Made by a program: the position numbers and the translations under genes. A DNA stretch of 40,753 nucleotides, from positions 1 through 40,753 of the forward strand of contig DXDM01000001.1 of NCBI GenBank assembly GCA_019115485.1, given 5' to 3'. Below, piece by piece: positions 18,265 through 26,196 of this stretch. The DNA comes from Candidatus Barnesiella excrementavium (GTDB taxonomy: Bacteria; Bacteroidota; Bacteroidia; Bacteroidales; Barnesiellaceae). Numbering within the stretch: position 1 is the stretch's first letter; each line of letters begins with the position of its first letter. The notes under the pieces are model-generated. The model was not told where the DNA came from, did no database searches, and was given only the letters and a program-made list of their open reading frames with translations.

Positions 18265-18310
18265 AATTGAAATAATACCTTTTATTTTTGATGTTTATAA
18301 TTTCAGACGG

Positions 18311-18339
18311 GGGGTGTCCGTGAGGATACCTCTTTTTTT
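18311..18339 (+). terminator. Intrinsic terminator of the sigma/anti-sigma/lipoprotein unit
   Basis: A 9-bp stem, GGGGTGTCC (18311-18319) with GGATACCTC (18324-18332), has two G-T pairs, a GTGA tetraloop of GNRA type and seven T residues. A wider inverted repeat (TTCAGACGGGG from 18302, CCCCGTCTTGAA at 18351-18362) surrounds it and partly competes with the inner stem. Confidence 0.85.
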
Positions 18340-18383
18340 ATTCTTATCAACCCCGTCTTGAATAAAATCGGGAGCGTACAAAC

Positions 18384-18424
18384 AAAGTTAGCCGACCTTT
18401 CACCCGGAACGGTCGGCTAACTTT
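18384..18424. terminator. Terminator-like hairpin between convergent nigD-like and fcl genes
   Basis: A perfect 14-bp stem, AAAGTTAGCCGACC (18384-18397) and GGTCGGCTAACTTT (18411-18424), has a 13-nt loop. Read on the - strand it lies 25 bp past the fcl stop and runs into TTTGTTTG, so it most likely ends the polysaccharide locus. Confidence 0.85.
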
Positions 18425-18448
18425 ATCTTATTCAAAGGAAGTCTTTAT

Positions 18449-19537
18449 TTAGCGGTACATCTCGGCATGATCGGCAGTGTACCAGTCGTACATCTTTTGA
18501 ACCCCCTCCTCGATTTCGATTTTGTGGTGCCAGCCCAGTTTGTGCAGTTTGGTCACATCGGTGAGCTTGCGCAGGGTACCGTCGGGTTTCTCAGGATTGA
18601 ATCGAATCTCCCCCTTATAACCAATCACCTCTTGAATGCGATGAGCCAAGGCGGCAATGGTAATCTCCTTACCGGTACCGATATTGATATGGCAATTGCG
18701 CACCTCGGGGCCTTCACCCTTCACATCGGCAAAATCGACATGTTCGAGAATATAGACCGAGGCATCGGCCATCTCCTCACTCCACAGGAACTCCCGCAGC
18801 GGCTTGCCGGTACCCCACAACTCCACACGGTCGGGATAGATACCATACTTGGCCAACACGGCAAGAATCGCCTCATTCGTGGCAGTACCGTCGACACCCT
18901 CTACGGGACGCAACGACAAATCCTTGCGAACAGCCGCCCAGTCGTTTTGCATCAAACATTTACCCAGGTGAATCTTACGAATCATGGCCGGGAGCACATG
19001 GCTGCGTTCGAGGTCGAAATTGTCGTTAGGCCCGTACAGATTGGTCGGCATCACGGCAATGTAGTTCGTCCCGTATTGCAGATTGAAACTCTCGCACATT
19101 TTCAGCCCGGCAATCTTGGCAATGGCATACGGCTCATTGGTATATTCCAGCGGCGAGGTGAGCAAGACCTCTTCTTTCATGGGCTGCTGCGCATCACGCG
19201 GATAGATACAGGTACTACCCAGGAAGAGCAGTTTTTTCACTCCGTGACGAAAACTCTCGCCAATCACATTTTGTTGAATCTGCAAATTCTGATAAATAAA
19301 ATCGGCCCGATAGATGCTGTTGGCCATGATACCGCCCACGTGAGCGGCAGCCAAAATCACATACTCGGGTTGCTCCTCGTCGAAGAATCGCTTCACGGCA
19401 ACCCCATCGAGCAAATCGAGCTCTTTGTGCGAACGGCCAATCAAACGAGTATACCCCTTCTCCTGCAAGTTTTTCCAAATAGCCGATCCCACCAGTCCGT
19501 GATGACCGGCCACATAAATCTTGGAATCTTTTTCCAT
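18449..19537 (-). CDS. fcl: GDP-L-fucose synthase
   Basis: A 362-residue SDR-type epimerase/reductase that turns GDP-4-keto-6-deoxy-mannose into GDP-L-fucose with NADPH. The N-terminal motif is GHHGLVGSAI (11-20), AAHVGGI follows, and the catalytic pair is in NEPYAIAKIAG (Tyr and Lys of YxxxK). NLYGPNDNFD is another Fcl block. It is longer than the E. coli enzyme (about 320), as usual for the Bacteroidota form. It lies 12 bp after gmd on the - strand and is the last gene of the polysaccharide locus, with a hairpin terminator beyond. It supplies the fucose donor for capsule and other glycosylation. Confidence 0.95.
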   Translation of the reverse strand: MEKDSKIYVAGHHGLVGSAIWKNLQEKGYTRLIGRSHKELDLLDGVAVKRFFDEEQPEYVILAAAHVGGIMANSIYRADFIYQNLQIQQNVIGESFRHGVKKLLFLGSTCIYPRDAQQPMKEEVLLTSPLEYTNEPYAIAKIAGLKMCESFNLQYGTNYIAVMPTNLYGPNDNFDLERSHVLPAMIRKIHLGKCLMQNDWAAVRKDLSLRPVEGVDGTATNEAILAVLAKYGIYPDRVELWGTGKPLREFLWSEEMADASVYILEHVDFADVKGEGPEVRNCHINIGTGKEITIAALAHRIQEVIGYKGEIRFNPEKPDGTLRKLTDVTKLHKLGWHHKIEIEEGVQKMYDWYTADHAEMYR

Positions 19538-19549
19538 GATGAATATCTC

Positions 19550-20641
19550 CTATTTAACAATACCTTTTTCCAAATATTCGGCCAAATTCATACGAATCTC
19601 ATCACCGGCACGCTCGACAGCTACCTTGGCCATATCGGCATCGACCATGATTTTAACGAGTTTTTCAAACGAGGTGCGCATGGGATCCCAGCCCAATTCC
19701 CGCTTGGCCTTCGAGGGATCCCCCCACAGGTTGACCACATCGGTTGGACGATAAAAATCGGGCGACACCTCGACCAGTACCCGGCCGGTAGCCCGATCGA
19801 TACCTTTCTCGTCCTTTCCCTCACCTACGAAATCGAGCTCGATACCCACATAGTGGAAAGCCAACTGACAGAATTCACGCACCGAATGCTGCACCCCGGT
19901 GGCAATTACAAAGTCCTCGGGCTTATCGTTTTGAAGAATCAGCCACATACACTCCACATAATCCTTGGCATATCCCCAGTCGCGCAACGACGAGAGATTC
20001 CCCAGGTAGAGCTTCTCTTGTTTACCCTGAGCAATGCGAGCTGCCGCCAACGTAATCTTACGGGTAACAAAGGTTTCTCCCCGACGTTCCGACTCGTGAT
20101 TGAACAAGATGCCCGAGCAACAGAACATATTGTATGCCTCGCGATACTCCTTGACAATCCAGTATCCATACAGCTTGGCCACCGCATAAGGGCTATACGG
20201 GTGAAAAGGGGTCTCTTCGTTCTGAGGCACTTGCTCGACTTTGCCATATAGCTCGGAGGTTGAGGCCTGGTAAATGCGGCAAGTAGAGGCCAGCCCGCAT
20301 TGCCGGACAGCTTCCAAAATACGCAACACACCGGTGGCATCGATATCGGCAGTAAACTCAGGAGCATCGAACGATACCTGCACATGACTCTGTGCCGCCA
20401 GGTTATAGATTTCATCGGGTCTTACCTTCCCCACTACCTGAATCAAGCTCATCGAGTCGCTCAAATCGGCATAATGCAAGTGAAAGTGCGGACGCCCTTC
20501 CAAATGAGCGATACGCTCCCGAAAATCGACCGATGACCGACGTATGGTTCCATGCACCTCATAACCTTTCTCCAACAAAAATTCGGCCAAGAAAGAACCG
20601 TCCTGCCCCGTGATACCGGTAATCAACGCAGTTTTCATCAT
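19550..20641 (-). CDS. gmd: GDP-mannose 4,6-dehydratase
   Basis: A 363-residue extended SDR enzyme that makes GDP-4-keto-6-deoxy-D-mannose, the first step to GDP-L-fucose. The NADP loop [17 protein letters not shown] is at the N-terminus. Further signatures are [36 protein letters not shown] (catalytic Tyr/Lys) and the [17 protein letters not shown] loop typical of Gmd. Two adjacent Met codons (20641, 20638) make the start ambiguous by one residue. It pairs with fcl 12 bp downstream. A candidate promoter at 20674-20681 suggests the pair can be expressed apart from the rest of the locus. Confidence 0.96.
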   Translation of the reverse strand: MMKTALITGITGQDGSFLAEFLLEKGYEVHGTIRRSSVDFRERIAHLEGRPHFHLHYADLSDSMSLIQVVGKVRPDEIYNLAAQSHVQVSFDAPEFTADIDATGVLRILEAVRQCGLASTCRIYQASTSELYGKVEQVPQNEETPFHPYSPYAVAKLYGYWIVKEYREAYNMFCCSGILFNHESERRGETFVTRKITLAAARIAQGKQEKLYLGNLSSLRDWGYAKDYVECMWLILQNDKPEDFVIATGVQHSVREFCQLAFHYVGIELDFVGEGKDEKGIDRATGRVLVEVSPDFYRPTDVVNLWGDPSKAKRELGWDPMRTSFEKLVKIMVDADMAKVAVERAGDEIRMNLAEYLEKGIVK

Positions 20642-20673
20642 ATATACTTCGTGTTTTATGTTTTCTCTTTTTA

Positions 20674-20681
20674 CAAAAATA
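20674..20681 (-). promoter_or_regulatory. -7 promoter box upstream of gmd
   Basis: On the - strand the bases read TATTTTTG, matching TAnnTTTG. The box ends 33 bp before the gmd start in a 151-bp AT-rich gap. A TTTT-containing segment about 20 bp upstream is only a weak -33 match. Confidence 0.45.
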
Positions 20682-20713
20682 GTTTTATTATCCGTTTAAA
20701 ACGATATAACGTT

Positions 20714-20733
20714 GCAAAATTATTGAATTTTGC
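20714..20733. terminator. AT-rich perfect hairpin between wecG-like gene and gmd
   Basis: GCAAAATT (20714-20721) and AATTTTGC (20726-20733) form a perfect 8-bp stem with loop ATTG. It is 60 bp beyond the wecG-like stop and upstream of the gmd promoter box. No long T-run follows, so terminator function is tentative. Confidence 0.4.
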
Positions 20734-20792
20734 GATTCCCCCAACCTGGCAAATGCGCTGTATCACAAATTCCTTCCGATAATTTATGCGGT

Positions 20793-21566
20793 CTATCCCG
20801 GTTTCATCATCAAATTCTTGCGATGACGCTTGCGATTCCACTCCTGAAAAAGCAATTTGGGCAACATCTCGATAATCATCGAACAGCGACGCAACTGCTT
20901 CCCTGGTTCGCAATAAATACGATACAAGAACTCCATGTGAGCCCGCACCATCCAATTAGGAGCCCGATTAACGTCGGTACCGCTATAAAACTTGAATGCA
21001 GCCCCCACGGCAATCATCACCCCCCGCTTCAAATAAGGTTTCAGTTTACTCATAAAAATCTCCTGCTTAGGAGCCCCCAAAGCCACCCAAATAATCTCGG
21101 CACCATCTTTATCCAACATATTGGCAATCGCCTGATAATCGAACTCATCGACCGATTTGTATGGTAATGAATAAAAACACATATCGTTGACACGTGGATC
21201 TATCTCCGACAGATTCTGCTTCAAACCGTCCAACGTAGGCTGCGTAGTCCCCAAAAAGGCCATACGATACCTACGCTGATGAATAATATCCATAAAAATC
21301 TCACTCCCGCAGTACTGCTTGCGCTTGATGCCATAAATCCATCGCAAATACAACGGCACATAACCGCTGTCGCAAATCGAGAACATAGCACCATCTACAA
21401 CCTCACGATAAGCGGGGTCGCGATTGACCGTAGCCAAAATCACGCCGTCCGATACGCAGATATATCCCGGCGTCCCCAATAACAACGCTTCGTCGATAGC
21501 ACGGAAAACCACGTGCTTATCAAACTCGTACCTGATGTTGAAATAATTCTCCATAAAAATGAACAT
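20793..21566 (-). CDS. WecG/TagA/CpsF-family glycosyltransferase (GT26)
   Basis: A 257-residue cytoplasmic-face enzyme that adds the second sugar to an undecaprenyl-diphosphate-linked sugar; classical members transfer ManNAc or ManNAcA. Family features are the conserved Asp region ICDSGYVPLYLRWIYG, the AFLGTTQPTLDGLKQNL segment, IIWVALGAPKQE and MIAVGAAFKFYSG. The basic, hydrophobic C-terminal tail (RRCSMIIEMLPKLLFQEWNR) suits membrane attachment. The start may be ATG 21566 or 21554 (MENYFNIRYEF). It is set off from its neighbours by 215 bp upstream and 151 bp downstream. The donor sugar cannot be told from the sequence. Confidence 0.88.
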   Translation of the reverse strand: MFIFMENYFNIRYEFDKHVVFRAIDEALLLGTPGYICVSDGVILATVNRDPAYREVVDGAMFSICDSGYVPLYLRWIYGIKRKQYCGSEIFMDIIHQRRYRMAFLGTTQPTLDGLKQNLSEIDPRVNDMCFYSLPYKSVDEFDYQAIANMLDKDGAEIIWVALGAPKQEIFMSKLKPYLKRGVMIAVGAAFKFYSGTDVNRAPNWMVRAHMEFLYRIYCEPGKQLRRCSMIIEMLPKLLFQEWNRKRHRKNLMMKPG

Positions 21567-21781
21567 ATATAGTTACTGTCGAGACTCCCCTAATCCCGAC
21601 TATAAAAACAATCTTAACTGCCTCTTTGATTACAACCGAGAGTATAAACCCTCTTTTCACTTGACCCACCAAGTGAAATTATCTTACGCTAAATAATACT
21701 GCGTGTAATATCTTTTTTACTCTGTCACCTCAAATAAAAATACCGGCCCTTTTAAAGAGAGTTCGACCCCGACAAAAGCAC
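21567..21781. other. 215-bp non-coding gap with a hairpin
   Basis: This is the largest gap in the polysaccharide locus. It contains a perfect 9-bp inverted repeat, TTTCACTTG (21655-21663) and CAAGTGAAA (21670-21678), with loop ACCCAC. It lies between the end of the acyltransferase gene and the wecG-like start on the - strand. The hairpin lacks a clear T-run in either direction. No good TAnnTTTG box or small ORF was found. Confidence 0.5.
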
Positions 21782-22804
21782 CTAACCAATTCGTAACAAA
21801 CGGAATAAACAATCCTTTATCCACGCCGTCACAAACGACCCCGCAAACAGGATCGGAACTATCACGAAGAAATAAATTCCAAACTGCGACTGACTCTCAA
21901 AGTACCGATCTATAAAATAGGGATAAACCAGCGCATCAAATATATAACAGCAGAGATACATATCAAGTGATAACAATGAAATCTTAGTCAAACTCTTACG
22001 TAGTACTTGCGACTTAAAATCAGTTTGATAAAACAACAAGAAAAAAGCTACTGCTATAATCGTTCCGAATACCCCCTCTGGACCACCTGCAATCTGAATC
22101 AGACTATGGTGATGTACAAACAACACATTGAACACCGGATTAATCGAACACATCAACAAAATCACAAGCCATAATTTCCAACTTTCAACCAGAGGTTTAT
22201 ACTCATGAATATATGAACCTACAAAAAATAGGGTCAACGGGAAACATGATGTCCAAAATCCAGGTACCAAATGCAAACCATATCGGTTAAACAAATCAGG
22301 TAAAGCCGTCATTACATATAAGGTCAATATCAAAATCTGCTTTTGCCTTCGAGTCGGTATTGCCTTGTACATCATATTCAGAAAGGGTGTCAACAAAAAC
22401 AACCCAATCCACATTTCAATATACCATGCATAAGGTATCGCCGAAAAATCGAAGATTTTCAGAATCCACTTCAACCATGAAAACTCTTGATGCAAATAAT
22501 ACTTACGAAACAGAATCGTTATTATCGAAAAGAAAAGATAGGCAATCAATACCCGTACACACCCCTTGTAATATCGCTTCGACACTGTCTTATTCGTATT
22601 CAAATAGCCCGTCAACAAAAGGAATAGAGGAACACCCATTGCAAAAAACATTCGGAATATAGATTGAACAAACATGGATTCTCCATCAAAAATAGCATTT
22701 TTGAAAGGTGTATTCAACCAGAAATGCCCTGCTATTACAAATAAGATAGCACTGCTACGAATTAAATCCAGACCTATAATTCTATTCTTTCCTATTATTT
22801 CCAT
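21782..22804 (-). CDS. Acyltransferase 3 family membrane protein
   Basis: A 340-residue polytopic inner-membrane protein with about ten hydrophobic segments. The N-terminal RIIGLDLIRSSAILFVIAGH carries the conserved His of acyltransferase-3 proteins. FRMFFAMGVPLFLLLTGYL and the late LSLDMYLCCYIFD are further family marks. Such enzymes pass acetyl or other acyl groups across the membrane to sugars of surface polysaccharides. It lies 66 bp after the next acyltransferase gene. The acceptor sugar is unknown. Composition is AT-rich compared with gmd-fcl. Confidence 0.85.
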   Translation of the reverse strand: MEIIGKNRIIGLDLIRSSAILFVIAGHFWLNTPFKNAIFDGESMFVQSIFRMFFAMGVPLFLLLTGYLNTNKTVSKRYYKGCVRVLIAYLFFSIITILFRKYYLHQEFSWLKWILKIFDFSAIPYAWYIEMWIGLFLLTPFLNMMYKAIPTRRQKQILILTLYVMTALPDLFNRYGLHLVPGFWTSCFPLTLFFVGSYIHEYKPLVESWKLWLVILLMCSINPVFNVLFVHHHSLIQIAGGPEGVFGTIIAVAFFLLFYQTDFKSQVLRKSLTKISLLSLDMYLCCYIFDALVYPYFIDRYFESQSQFGIYFFVIVPILFAGSFVTAWIKDCLFRLLRIG

Positions 22805-22870
22805 TTTTCATCTTTTATGTAATTCTCTATGTCAATTCTCCTATCAACTACATCACAACAGAACTTATTC

Positions 22871-23878
22871 TTACCTTTTAACAAAACAAAATGGAAATAT
22901 CTTTTTTATCAACAGCCCTACATATAGTGACAGCGGAACCAATATAATTAACGTTAATGAACTACATATACGTCCTCCTATCATAGCTCCGTCCGTAACC
23001 GTTGAATTACCTATCAAAGAATAATAATACCTCAATCCCGGAAGTAAAAATGCATAAACCAATCTAACCAATGGCATATGTACACACATGATCAACAATG
23101 AATTCTTTCCCAAATAAGCCAACCATCTGGCATATCGCTTGTCTTGTAAATACCTCGAAATATAAATTACCAATAATGAACCTCCCAAGGCTGGCAAAAA
23201 GAATAATATATATGTATGATCTATTATCAACCATCGTATCTCGGTTAGCACATGACGCACAATACCTATCCCATAAAAAATTATGGATAATACAACAATA
23301 TATTTAGACCATGATTTATGCAACAACACTCCATATCTTTTAATCTGAAATCCAAAATAAAAGAAGGCATACCCTAAAAATGCCTGTGATAAGTAACAAA
23401 AAGGAATGAAGATTTTCTTCATGGCCATTAAATACCCCAACAACGTAATTAATATTGCAATTACAAATTTCCATATGCTGGAATGTAGATATTTCTCTAC
23501 AATAAAACAAATAATAAATATCTCATACAAAGACAATAAGAACCACAATGGACCATCAACATCTGTAAAAGATTTAAATGAATATACGAAATCCTTCAAA
23601 TTATCATGAGCTCCATAAAAATAGCTATATATAAATGATAATGCATAAAATAGGCAAAAAGGCAATAATAAAGCTTTTGTCTTCTTCACAAGGAAATCGC
23701 GTAGTGACTCTTTTATTGAAAAGAAATAGCCCGACAATAAGAAGAATAATGGCATATGGAACAAGTATATTTCCTCTTTTATCGGACAAGCCAAATGGCC
23801 ATATACAACCAGGATAATTCCTATTCCTTTCGCAATATCTATACTTTTATCTCTTTGTTTTACTGTTACTTCTGACAT
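22871..23878 (-). CDS. Acyltransferase family membrane protein, fucose 4-O-acetylase-like
   Basis: A 335-residue polytopic membrane protein. The opening RDKSIDIAKGIGIILVVYGH and LFHMPLFFLLSGYFF fit the subgroup named after fucose 4-O-acetylase (COG3594/NolL-like), with the conserved His of VYGH. About ten hydrophobic segments follow, with short charged loops. Because the locus also makes GDP-fucose, O-acetylation of fucose is an attractive but unproven role. The start overlaps the end of the preceding GT4 gene by 13 bp. It is one of the most AT-rich genes in the locus. Confidence 0.82.
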   Translation of the reverse strand: MSEVTVKQRDKSIDIAKGIGIILVVYGHLACPIKEEIYLFHMPLFFLLSGYFFSIKESLRDFLVKKTKALLLPFCLFYALSFIYSYFYGAHDNLKDFVYSFKSFTDVDGPLWFLLSLYEIFIICFIVEKYLHSSIWKFVIAILITLLGYLMAMKKIFIPFCYLSQAFLGYAFFYFGFQIKRYGVLLHKSWSKYIVVLSIIFYGIGIVRHVLTEIRWLIIDHTYILFFLPALGGSLLVIYISRYLQDKRYARWLAYLGKNSLLIMCVHMPLVRLVYAFLLPGLRYYYSLIGNSTVTDGAMIGGRICSSLTLIILVPLSLYVGLLIKKIFPFCFVKR

Positions 23879-25026
23879 ACCAATTCTTGAAATAACCTAT
23901 TCCACTTTTTATATATCACTTCCGATGAATACTCTCGATGCAACTTGTCAAAAGCCAGTTGTCCCAATCGAGCAATCTCTTCTGGATCCTGCCACAACGA
24001 TACAATCTGCCGCTCCAAGTCTTCGAGACTGTTAGGAATAAACAACCGTCCGACAGAAGACTCTCCCTCTCCTATAATCTCGGTAAACCCACCATGAGCC
24101 GGCCCAATCGTAGGTTTACCGTAGCAGGCTGCTTCGAGAATAGCCATAGGGAAACCTTCATAGCAACGACTTGGCATAACCACGAAACGAGATTGACAAA
24201 TAAAGTCGGTCAAGGCCTCTTTTTGCAGATATCCCACAAACTGAACATTCTCAGGAATCTCCTTATTACTCTGTCCCCGCATAGCACCAGCGAATCGAAA
24301 TTGAATAGCCGGATTTCGACGAGCCACTTCTACTAACAAGTCATAACCCTTTTCGTAGCTTAATCTTCCTATATAAGCCACATAATCCCCTGTAATCGGC
24401 ATATAAGATTCTGGAGCATCTATACTATTGGGTATCACCAAAATCTTCTTCTCATCATATCCAGCTGCAATCAATTTCTGCCGTTGAAATTCGGTTATGC
24501 AGGCATAAGCATCGACATTCTTTCGATACGCTCCCGTCCAACGAGCGTAAACGTTACGAAGAGTATATCCCAATGATTTCAACCGACTATGTTCGCAATT
24601 ATATCGCACACAACTCCACTCATTGCCTCGCTCCAAGCAAGTTTCACAAGGCATACCATTACGCATAAATAAACCTGTGGGACAAATTAACCGAAAGTTG
24701 TGAACCGTCATCACAACCGGCACGCCCGCCTTCTTACACTCAAAAAGTGCAGCAGGACTGATAAAGGGATAGAGATTGTGTACATTCACCACATCGGGCC
24801 TTTCCCGATGCAAAGCTTCCCGCATACCCCGTACACCCGACGGCGAATAAATACCCAACAGGAAACCTTCTATCTTCCCAACAGCCGAATCTCTCAACCC
24901 CTCGGTTGTGCGACGATAAAACGCCACTTCATGACCATGCTCCGTAAGCATGGAGGCCATCTTGTCGACAACAGCCTCCTCTCCACTATATTTACCGTAA
25001 TTGTTGTGAACCAGTAGAATTTTCAT
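23866..25026 (-). CDS. Glycosyltransferase family 4, with N-terminal cysteine cluster
   Basis: A 386-residue GT-B fold transferase. The N-terminal acceptor domain (about 1-190) opens with MKILLVHNNYGKYSGEE. The C-terminal donor domain has VAYIGRLSYEKGYDLLVE, FAGAMRG and the retaining-GT4 motif SRCYEGFPMAILEAACYGKPT with its E-x7-E pair. A cysteine-rich insert (LICPTGLFMRNGMPCETCLE and following Cys residues) lies at about 125-160. It overlaps the acyltransferase gene downstream by 13 bp and begins 6 bp after the NeuA-HAD stop. Its sugar and linkage are not readable from sequence. Confidence 0.9.
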   Translation of the reverse strand: MKILLVHNNYGKYSGEEAVVDKMASMLTEHGHEVAFYRRTTEGLRDSAVGKIEGFLLGIYSPSGVRGMREALHRERPDVVNVHNLYPFISPAALFECKKAGVPVVMTVHNFRLICPTGLFMRNGMPCETCLERGNEWSCVRYNCEHSRLKSLGYTLRNVYARWTGAYRKNVDAYACITEFQRQKLIAAGYDEKKILVIPNSIDAPESYMPITGDYVAYIGRLSYEKGYDLLVEVARRNPAIQFRFAGAMRGQSNKEIPENVQFVGYLQKEALTDFICQSRFVVMPSRCYEGFPMAILEAACYGKPTIGPAHGGFTEIIGEGESSVGRLFIPNSLEDLERQIVSLWQDPEEIARLGQLAFDKLHREYSSEVIYKKWNRLFQELVCQK

Positions 25027-25032
25027 TTTCTA

Positions 25033-26196
25033 TTACATTCTCCCCAATATCTTCTCGATAAACTCCCTTACGCACCCCATTCCACCACACTTTTCAGCAA
25101 TATAAATATTGGGTATTCGCTTTACCTGATTGTCAGCATCTTGGGGACATGCACAATAACCAACAGCCGATAATAATTCCAAGCAATTAATGTCATCGCC
25201 CATATAGGCAACCTCGTCGAGCGATACACCCAATTGGTTGCAGATTTCCAATGCTACTGATAACTTACCTCCGTTTCTCTGTCCTTGACACACAAAATCG
25301 ACTTTCAGCTTATTCGCCCGATTGGTTACAATATGGGTATTCTCCGATGTTATAATTCCGGTCTTTATCCCAGCTTCCCGCAGCAATTGAAACCCCATGC
25401 CATCTCGGGTATTGAACTTTTTCAGTTCATCTCCTTTTTCTGAATAGTACATACCCGCATCGGTCAAAGTTCCATCTACATCACAAAGGAAAAGTTTCAC
25501 TGATTTTTTTAGATCTGGATTCTGTACTTGGCGAATGCGACGCTTCATCAGATTCTCCATGACAATCCAGTCGTCGGGCTCATCTATTTCTGTTGCCGTA
25601 TACTCCGGCATCTCGTAAATTCCAATATGCCCGCTCAAACGATTCCCTGATGCCAAAATATTTTTTACCGTATTGACATAGAATGCCCCATTCTCCATCA
25701 GCATTCCCTTGAAATTTTGACGGCGGGGCCGATTCCGGTAATCATAGTTCATACTGGTTCCATCTTCATTCCAAAAGAACCGATAATTACGGACACAGGT
25801 TAGAACAGAATCAAACGTCCCTTTTGCATACATGTCAAGAGCTTCCGAGAAGTGGATACTCTCCGTCAACGGAGAGGTGGCTTGAACCAACATAAAGATT
25901 GTTTCGGGGAGTAGATTCACGGCATGTATATACTCCAACATTACGCTTTCGGTGCTGGACGTATCGCTTGCATTTTCAGGTAGACGCCTATAAATTTTCA
26001 ATTTGTCGTAATTCCGTTCCGAGACAACTCTCTCAATTTCATCAGAATCGGTGGCTACGACAATTTCATCAACCTTATCACATTGCACCAAAGCCTCGAT
26101 GCACCAACAAACCAGCGGTTTGCCGCACAACAGTTTTATATTTTTGAGGGGTATTGATTTACTGCCGCCTCTTACCGGAATAAATGCTACGACCAT
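25033..26196 (-). CDS. Fusion of CMP-nonulosonate synthetase (NeuA) and HAD phosphatase
   Basis: A 387-residue two-domain protein. Residues 1 to about 222 are a NeuA-type cytidylyltransferase (IPVRGGSKSIPLKNIK at 6-21, VATDSDEI, and QATSPL near 105-110) that would activate a nonulosonic acid with CTP. Residues about 230-387 are a KdsC-like C0-type HAD phosphatase with nucleophile and acid D239/D241 in DVDGT, FNTRDGMGF, Thr/Ser at 283-284, Lys311 and GDD at 333-335, so all catalytic motifs are intact. The expected chemistry is removal of the 9-phosphate and then CMP activation. The start overlaps the NeuB-family gene by 10 bp. B. thetaiotaomicron is known to make Kdn with a separate C0 HAD phosphatase. 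Confidence 0.9.
   Translation of the reverse strand: MVVAFIPVRGGSKSIPLKNIKLLCGKPLVCWCIEALVQCDKVDEIVVATDSDEIERVVSERNYDKLKIYRRLPENASDTSSTESVMLEYIHAVNLLPETIFMLVQATSPLTESIHFSEALDMYAKGTFDSVLTCVRNYRFFWNEDGTSMNYDYRNRPRRQNFKGMLMENGAFYVNTVKNILASGNRLSGHIGIYEMPEYTATEIDEPDDWIVMENLMKRRIRQVQNPDLKKSVKLFLCDVDGTLTDAGMYYSEKGDELKKFNTRDGMGFQLLREAGIKTGIITSENTHIVTNRANKLKVDFVCQGQRNGGKLSVALEICNQLGVSLDEVAYMGDDINCLELLSAVGYCACPQDADNQVKRIPNIYIAEKCGGMGCVREFIEKILGRM

Noticed and set aside
18467..20251. A 594-codon open frame on the + strand, antisense to fcl and gmd.
   Set aside because: It is a shadow of two well-recognised enzymes, spans their junction, shows no family motifs and has a composition that follows from the codon bias of the opposite strand.
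21782..23878. The two acyltransferase genes as halves of one broken gene.
   Set aside because: Each has its own complete N-terminal His motif and full set of hydrophobic segments, so they are two separate genes.
26187..26196. Frameshift that removed the SAF domain from the NeuB-like gene.
   Set aside because: The next gene starts within the overlap and no SAF-like residues appear in other frames downstream, so the short form seems genuine.
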